Source of the DNA: Dromaius novaehollandiae
Lineage: Eukaryota > Chordata > Aves > Casuariiformes > Dromaiidae
DNA: 64,000 nucleotides
Direction: 5' to 3'
Assembly (NCBI RefSeq): GCF_036370855.1
Contig: NC_088102.1
Location: forward strand, 44,615,835-44,679,834
Part shown: positions 58,730 through 64,000 of the stretch, in pieces
Layout of the letters: every line of letters starts with the position of its first letter
How positions within the stretch are numbered: position 1 is the first letter of the stretch
Made by a program: the position numbers and the translations under genes
The notes under the pieces: model-generated
The model's input: only the letters and a program-made list of their open reading frames with translations
What the model was told of the DNA's origin: nothing
Databases searched by the model: none

Positions 58730-61700
58730 TGCCAGCCACCACTGCCTTCTGTGACAGCTTTGGCAGAGTATGTGGGTATTGTCAATGTAACTTGCAAGCT
58801 GCAAGGTGCTGTAAATGACATTTACTTTAATACCAGTTGTGGTAATACAAAGGCTGCTTCCCTGGCTGGATTTCTTATGCTTGGTTTCAGCAGTGCTGCA
58901 CCATAGTTACCAAGGATCTCTAGCAGAGCCCACTTCACCCAAGCAGCTCACGTTGGCCTTCAGAGGCAGTTTGCTGTGGTTTATGTAGAGTCTTTCCGTA
59001 AAGGTCAAACTTTTCAGCACCTTCTCTTCCTGCATGAATGAAACTCATCTGTGAGCCTCTTGAAGACAAGGAAACAGCCAGTGTGTTCCTCATGGCCCTC
59101 TCTAGCCCTCTCTGAAGTGCAGAAACATTGAGCAGGATTGCTGCTCGTCCTCTGCTGAAGGAACGTCTCAGCCTTCCTAATGCTCAGGGTGGGGAAGAAG
59201 GAAGCAAGGCATGGAGTCTGCAGCACCTCTGTGATTGTTCACTGAGCAGGGCTGAGGTCCACGCTGCTCAGGAGGAGCAGTGCAACAAGGACAGGGGCAT
59301 GGTGAGACTGGAGGGCCAATGTTGCTCTCACAGCTCCAGCTTGCAAGACCTCCAGAACTGATGCAGGGATTGTCAGAGTAATAAGGCTTTGTGTCTGCAG
59401 CCACTGTGTTTGAAGACTTTGACAGGCCAGTGAAGTTCATTTTCTTGGCAAACTAACATATTACATGGTGTAAATTGAGTCTTCATTCGAGTTCCTCTGT
59501 CCTGCTATGCTGCCTTAGGTCTGAAGGTGTCTCCTGCAGGGCTGTGGGAACAGTCCTAAGGTAGAAAGTGTGACAAGTGGTGCCTGACAAGGGAGGGGGT
59601 CAAGGCTGGGGAGTTTTCCCAGCAGAGGGTCTTCTCAGGAAGTAGTTTGCCAATGCTCACTGTTTCCAGGGAATTTAAGGTCTGAAGTCACGTCAAATAA
59701 GGTCATAGTGGCCCGAAGTCAAGACCAAGCAAGGACAGGTACATCTGCAGGGAAGACAAGGTGCATGGCAATACACACAGAGTATGGGGACACCTGTGTG
59801 TCTGCCAGGGGAGACTGGAGGCTGGTTGTGTGCCTGCCACTGAAACCCTCAGAGCAGCTACCACGTGCTCTTGTCTCAGTGGGGTGGACCCAACCAGCAC
59901 ACCTGTAGGAGCGATACCCTGTTCTGCACTCCTGCACTAGTGGGCACTTACCCCTCTACACCCTCGTCAGTAAAACACTGGCATAGAGAGCAAGCCTGCG
60001 TGGCAACCACTTGCCCGGGAAATGCCTAACGCTGCCTTGAAGCTTCAGCTAATGAATTCATGGGAATATAGTGCAAGGGCCAAACTCAGTGCATACAAGG
60101 CTCTGCATGCATTGAGCCTTTTCTGTGCCTAAAAGGTTACATGGATGTCATTGTGGGCAGGGCTCTTCTAGGGGCCACAAGTGTCTGGAAGTGGTCAAGG
60201 CTGACACACTCTCCCACTTGGCTATTATTTAAATAATAGCTACCCATTAACACTATGCAGACTGCCCTGGGAGCTGCGCGGAAGAGCATGTGAGCCTTCC
60301 TAGAAATTGGCAGCTGTTTTCAAACTGGTTGTCTGAATCTCTCAGAAGAGAGAAGGCTTTGGCGTGACTCCAAATGCAGGCTTGAAGAGGCTTCAATGTG
60401 GCCCAGGTGCTGAGCACCCCCTTGGTGCCTGGTGCAGCCACACTTGTGGCTGGCTCTGGGGTAATGCAGGCTAAGGAGAAGTGAGTGGGTGGAGATACTG
60501 GGAGAAAGGTGGAAAAAAGAGAGGAAGTAGGTGGAAATGACTTGATGCAAACTTCCACTTCTTTGCTGTCCCAGTTCCCACACCCTTGCAACTTCCTGAA
60601 ATGTGTTCTTTAAAGATGTATTTTAGACCCAGCACAGAACGGATGTTGAAATGCAAAGCAAACCTCTTCCCTTAGATTCCTGGAGAATGAAAAGGGCATA
60701 TCACCATGTCAAACTAAACAGAGACTCTCTCAAGAACAAAGCTTGCTTCTCCAAAAGATGCCTATTAAGGCGCTGATTTAGAGTGCCTAAGAGATTGGTT
60801 TGTGCACGTGAAACTCTTGTAGCCTACATATGCACGTGGAAAGTAAAGCTGCATTTGTGCACAAAGCAGCAATCTGTTGCAGTTGTGGCCTCCATTTCCC
60901 TCTCCTCCTCTTGCTATTGCTCTCCCCACTATCTTTTCAGATATGCAGCTGCCTTGTCAACTCTGCTGGGCCGAATGACTTGCTGGCCCAGTCCTGTTCA
61001 CCTCTGTTGCTTGCCAGGTATCAGTACGTCAAGGAAAGAAGGGCTCCAAAGCAAAGACATGCTAGATACTAGTGTGTATCAGCAGTCCTTCTTGTTCTCG
61101 TTATTTTTACTCCCCCCCTCCTTTTCTTTTCCCCTGGGGAGATGTTTGTCATTTTTCTTAAAAAAAAAAAAAAACCACAACAATGACAAAAACATTATCA
61201 ATAGGATCCTCGTGGGGACAGTCTAAAGAAAAAAAAATCATGCTTCTTCTGCAAACTCAGAGTAATTGGATCACAGCATTAATTAATCATTTCAGTTCAT
61301 TTCTCTTCTACGAAAGAAAACAGGCCGACCAACTGAGATGGGTATGCCCCCTCATGTGAATAAACAAACCACTTCTGCTGGTAACCTTCCTACTTCTCCC
61401 TTCAGCCTCCCCTGCCTGTTCATCAGGTCACTCCTCACCCTATGTTGCCACTCTGTTCAGCAGACCTGCTAACTTTCTGCTGGGTGCAGGCTCTGAGCAG
61501 TGATGCCCTGGCCTGGCTCCCATGGGAACTGGGGCAGGCGTTCACCATGCACAGCACCACAACCCCCTCACAGATACCTACCTTCCATGCCCCTTTCTCC
61601 TCCCAGCAGGAGCAAACCTATGGCTCTGCCCTCTGGCCACCAGTCCGGCTGAATAGTGAACATGGAACGTGTCACTGTTTCTTAGGATATCGTTATGGGT

Positions 61701-63179
61701 GAAAACACCCACTCAGATTCCTTGCTTTTTGTTGGGACACATACGGGGGCCTATTCCAGGCCACAGAGCAACAGCAAGTGCTCAGATCACAGAGGTCAGT
61801 GCGCTAGAAAGCAGGAGGTGATGCCCAGCAATAGTGACAGCTAAAAGCATCTTGCTGTTGCCTCAGGTATAAATATGAGCATCATCACTGATAACATTTC
61901 ACTAAAGGCCTGGGCTCTAGGACCCTAGCAGCTGAATATTTCAATAGATAGTGCCAGTGTCCACAAGCCACCCCACTGGCTGGGTACCAGCCCTCCCCAC
62001 ACCCCCACTCATTCCATCAGTGGAAAAAGGAAAAGCTGAGCCACTCGAAGGGGTTACTCAAGACACCTGTGACAAACCAGGACACCTCTAAATGTCTAAC
62101 CAGAGCCACCACCTTTGCGAACTGTCAGCAGGGCATAAGGAACGTTAGTTATTTCTTTTCTCAGACAGGAAAGTAACTGTCTAGGCTTGGTGTTTGCAAA
62201 GAACAGCTAGAAAATGTGGCCACGGCATAATCAAAGAGCTTTAAAGCAGGGAATGAGAGACCCCAACATTGCTTTGATTAAAAAAAAAAAGACAAGAGCT
62301 GTTCCCTGATTTGAAGCCAATGTCATTATTTTGGGAGAAAGAAGGGTGGGGCTGCCTGATTCTTGCCCACAGCAGGCCACAGAGAGCACCGGGCAGCTGT
62401 GCCATCACCAGCAGGGAGGGCACAGCAGTGCCAGCAAGGGATAAAGCGCAGGTGGGATGCACACCTTGGGGTGAAGGGTGCAAAATCTATCTCCCTTGCA
62501 ATGCCCAATCTGGAAGGGGCTCTGCAGAGAGATGGGGTGGCTTCTACCTTGTCATGTCTTAAAGTCCTGTGAGATAGCCACAAGGACCAGAGGCTTTTTG
62601 TCCTCAGTAGGGACAAAGTATCCAAAAGATAAGGGACTTTTTCCCTGCTGCTCCTGTTGGAAAATAAGGGGAAGCAGAGAAAAACTGCAGGTAGTTTCCT
62701 GCCTGGAAAACAAATGTTTTTCCAAGAGAGGTACCCAGGCAGCAAACAGTTCTCACCCTATGTTCCTCACTGTAAGGGGTGCCTGCCTCACTCGTGTACA
62801 GGCTGTCCATATTCCCTGGCAGGCTCACCTCTTCCAGTGCAACAGGGCCCATTCCTAGGTGATCAGAGGGACCCGAGTTTCCTTGGACTAAGGATCCCAG
62901 GGAACACTGACAGTCTGGATGGGAGCAGGGAAGGGGAGCTGTCAGACTGCATCCCAGTGCTGTGGCAGGGCTGCAGTCTTGCCCACCACCACAGCGCAAT
63001 GAGCCAGGGGGTAGTGGTGATCGCAACCCACTGGGCACCCCCGGGGATCCGGGGGTGCAGGAAAGTTGACAGAGAGACCCCCCCCCCCCCACCGCGGCAT
63101 TCCGGGACGACCAGGATGCAACATCACCCGGGGGTACATGCGCACACACACACAGCCCCATGCAAAGGCAAGGCATGCT

Positions 63180-64000
63180 GTGCCCCCCGTCCCCTCGCGG
63201 CACTCAGCGACTCCCGGGGGGGCCCGCGGGAATGCCCTGCCCCCGCCCCGTGCACACGGGCCCTCGAGCAGCGACTCACCGGGCAGCCCCCAGGGCGCGC
63301 CGCCGCCCGCCGCCGAGCAGTTCTCAACGGCCATGGTGCAGCGCCGAGCACGCCGCCGCGCCGTCGGGGGCTCGGGCGCGCATGGGCCCGGCCGGCTCCC
63401 GGCGGCGCCGAGCGCGGCGGAGGGGCGGGGAGGGGCGGGGGGGAGGGCGGCGGCGGCGGAGGGGGGGAGGACACAGCTCCGCCGGCTCTACCGGGTCCTC
63501 CCCCCTCCCCCGCCCCCAGATGTGCCGCCCCCAGATGTGCCGCCCCCCCGCCGCAAAGACATCCCGGGTCGGGGGGCGGGTGGGGGGGGGTTAAGGACGT
63601 CACGGAGCCGCGGCCAATCCCAGCGCCGCTGCCCGCGCCCCCCCCCAGGCCGGCGACTGCCCCCCGCCAGATGTGCCCCTCACCCCGCCCCCGCGGGCCA
63701 GATGCTGTGCGAGGGAGGTAGCCGTGCCCGCCCCCGCAGGGGAGCCCCGCCGCGGGGCAGCACCGGGCATCTCCGAACCCACCCGACGGGGCCGCTGCAG
63801 CGGGAGGCGGCAGCCGGGAGAGTCCGAGACACTTCCCGTCCCGGGGCTCCGTGGGCGCATGGGAACGGGAGCCGGCCCGCAGCCCGGTCCGGCCGAGAGG
63901 AGACGCCCGGCCCGGCCCGGCCCCCCGGTGCCGTCCCCGCCCGTTCCCGGGACGGGTCGAGGAGCAGTTGCCCGGGGCGGGGGCGGCCCCCGGGCGCTGG
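63180..64000 (-). promoter_or_regulatory. CHRM4: CpG island, probable CHRM4 promoter (runs off window)
   Basis: Very GC- and CpG-rich. It holds two GGGGCGGGG Sp1-type boxes (63422-63430, 63432-63440), a CRE-like GACGTCAC (63596-63603), a CCAAT box (63614-63618) and four CAGATG E-boxes (63517, 63532, 63668, 63699). Seen from the minus strand, these lie 90-370 nt upstream of the candidate ATG, a natural promoter spacing. A divergent + strand transcript cannot be excluded. Confidence 0.6.
63280..63334 (-). CDS. CHRM4: Candidate CHRM4 5' exon encoding an N-terminal extension
   Basis: Minus-strand ATG in a good start context (CACCATGG) opens 18 codons, MAVENCSAAGGGAPWGLP, then one base and a consensus donor G|GTGAGT. 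Joined to the acceptor at 44348/44347, the split codon becomes Asp, followed by Pro and then the known Met1, with frame preserved. The extended product would have 509 residues. NCS is an N-glycosylation sequon, fitting an extracellular N-terminus. The exon sits in the only CpG island upstream of CHRM4 on this strand. It could instead start another minus-strand gene or be a non-coding exon whose ATG is not used. Exon 5' limit unknown. Confidence 0.45.

Larger units (their letters stand above)
44361..63279 (-). other. Large CHRM4 5' intron / upstream region
   Basis: About 18.9 kb with no recognisable gene. A poly-G run is at 45706-45725. An AT-rich block at about 47200-48950 and AT-rich, homeodomain-motif-bearing blocks between 53.08 and 54.99 kb stand out. 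A purine-rich block lies at 56070-57260, a hydrophobic minus-strand open frame at 57162-57713 and a perfect hairpin at 58700-58729. Calling all of it intron depends on the 5' exon at 63280 being correct. Confidence 0.5.

Noticed and set aside
63124-63721. Long Arg/Gly/Pro-rich frames on both strands in the right-hand CpG island
   Set aside because: Composition artefacts of the island. Only the short 63280-63334 segment has a start context and a donor that join to a known gene.

Overview
This is vertebrate nuclear DNA carrying three neighbouring protein-coding genes: DGKZ (diacylglycerol kinase zeta, + strand), MDK (midkine, + strand) and CHRM4 (muscarinic acetylcholine receptor M4, - strand). 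The same order, DGKZ-MDK-CHRM4, is known from human 11p11.2. The M4 protein opens with [10 protein letters not shown], as I recall it for the chicken receptor, but differs from chicken at many third-loop positions. Midkine also has the sauropsid form of its core. I infer a reptile in the broad sense; a crocodilian or turtle seems more likely than a bird, but this is not proven. CpG is depleted everywhere except in two islands.

Region 1 (1-27.3 kb) is DGKZ. I could thread 31 coding exons, all with GT-AG introns, in one uninterrupted frame from the left edge to a TAG at 24,926 (954 codons in the window). The modules run in order: the tail of a long-isoform N-terminus, two C1 domains, the MARCKS-like basic nuclear-targeting segment, the catalytic and accessory lipid-kinase domains, a Ser/Pro linker, ankyrin repeats and a C-terminal PDZ ligand. 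The 3'UTR probably ends after an AATAAA at 27,302.

Region 2 (27.3-41.2 kb) is MDK and its surroundings. A CpG island at about 31.0-31.9 kb ends in a candidate non-coding exon with a strong splice donor. The four coding pieces lie at 37.7-38.9 kb and the poly(A) signal at 39,819. MDK and CHRM4 converge tail to tail.

Region 3 (41.2-64 kb) is CHRM4. The receptor is one intact coding exon of 489 codons, preceded 5 nt upstream of its ATG by a splice acceptor. An 18.9-kb stretch with no recognised gene leads to a second CpG island at the right edge. That island holds a minus-strand ATG with good start context followed by a GTGAGT donor. Joined to the receptor acceptor it is exactly in frame and adds 20 residues with an N-glycosylation sequon. 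This possible undescribed N-terminally extended M4 receptor is the most interesting lead here. The large intron also holds AT-rich, homeodomain-motif-rich blocks that look like candidate regulatory elements.

Functionally, M4 is a Gi-coupled neuronal receptor, DGKZ removes diacylglycerol in signalling cells and midkine is a secreted heparin-binding neurite-promoting factor. They share chromosomal position, not a pathway that this sequence demonstrates. No RNA genes, CRISPR arrays or intact mobile elements were recognised.
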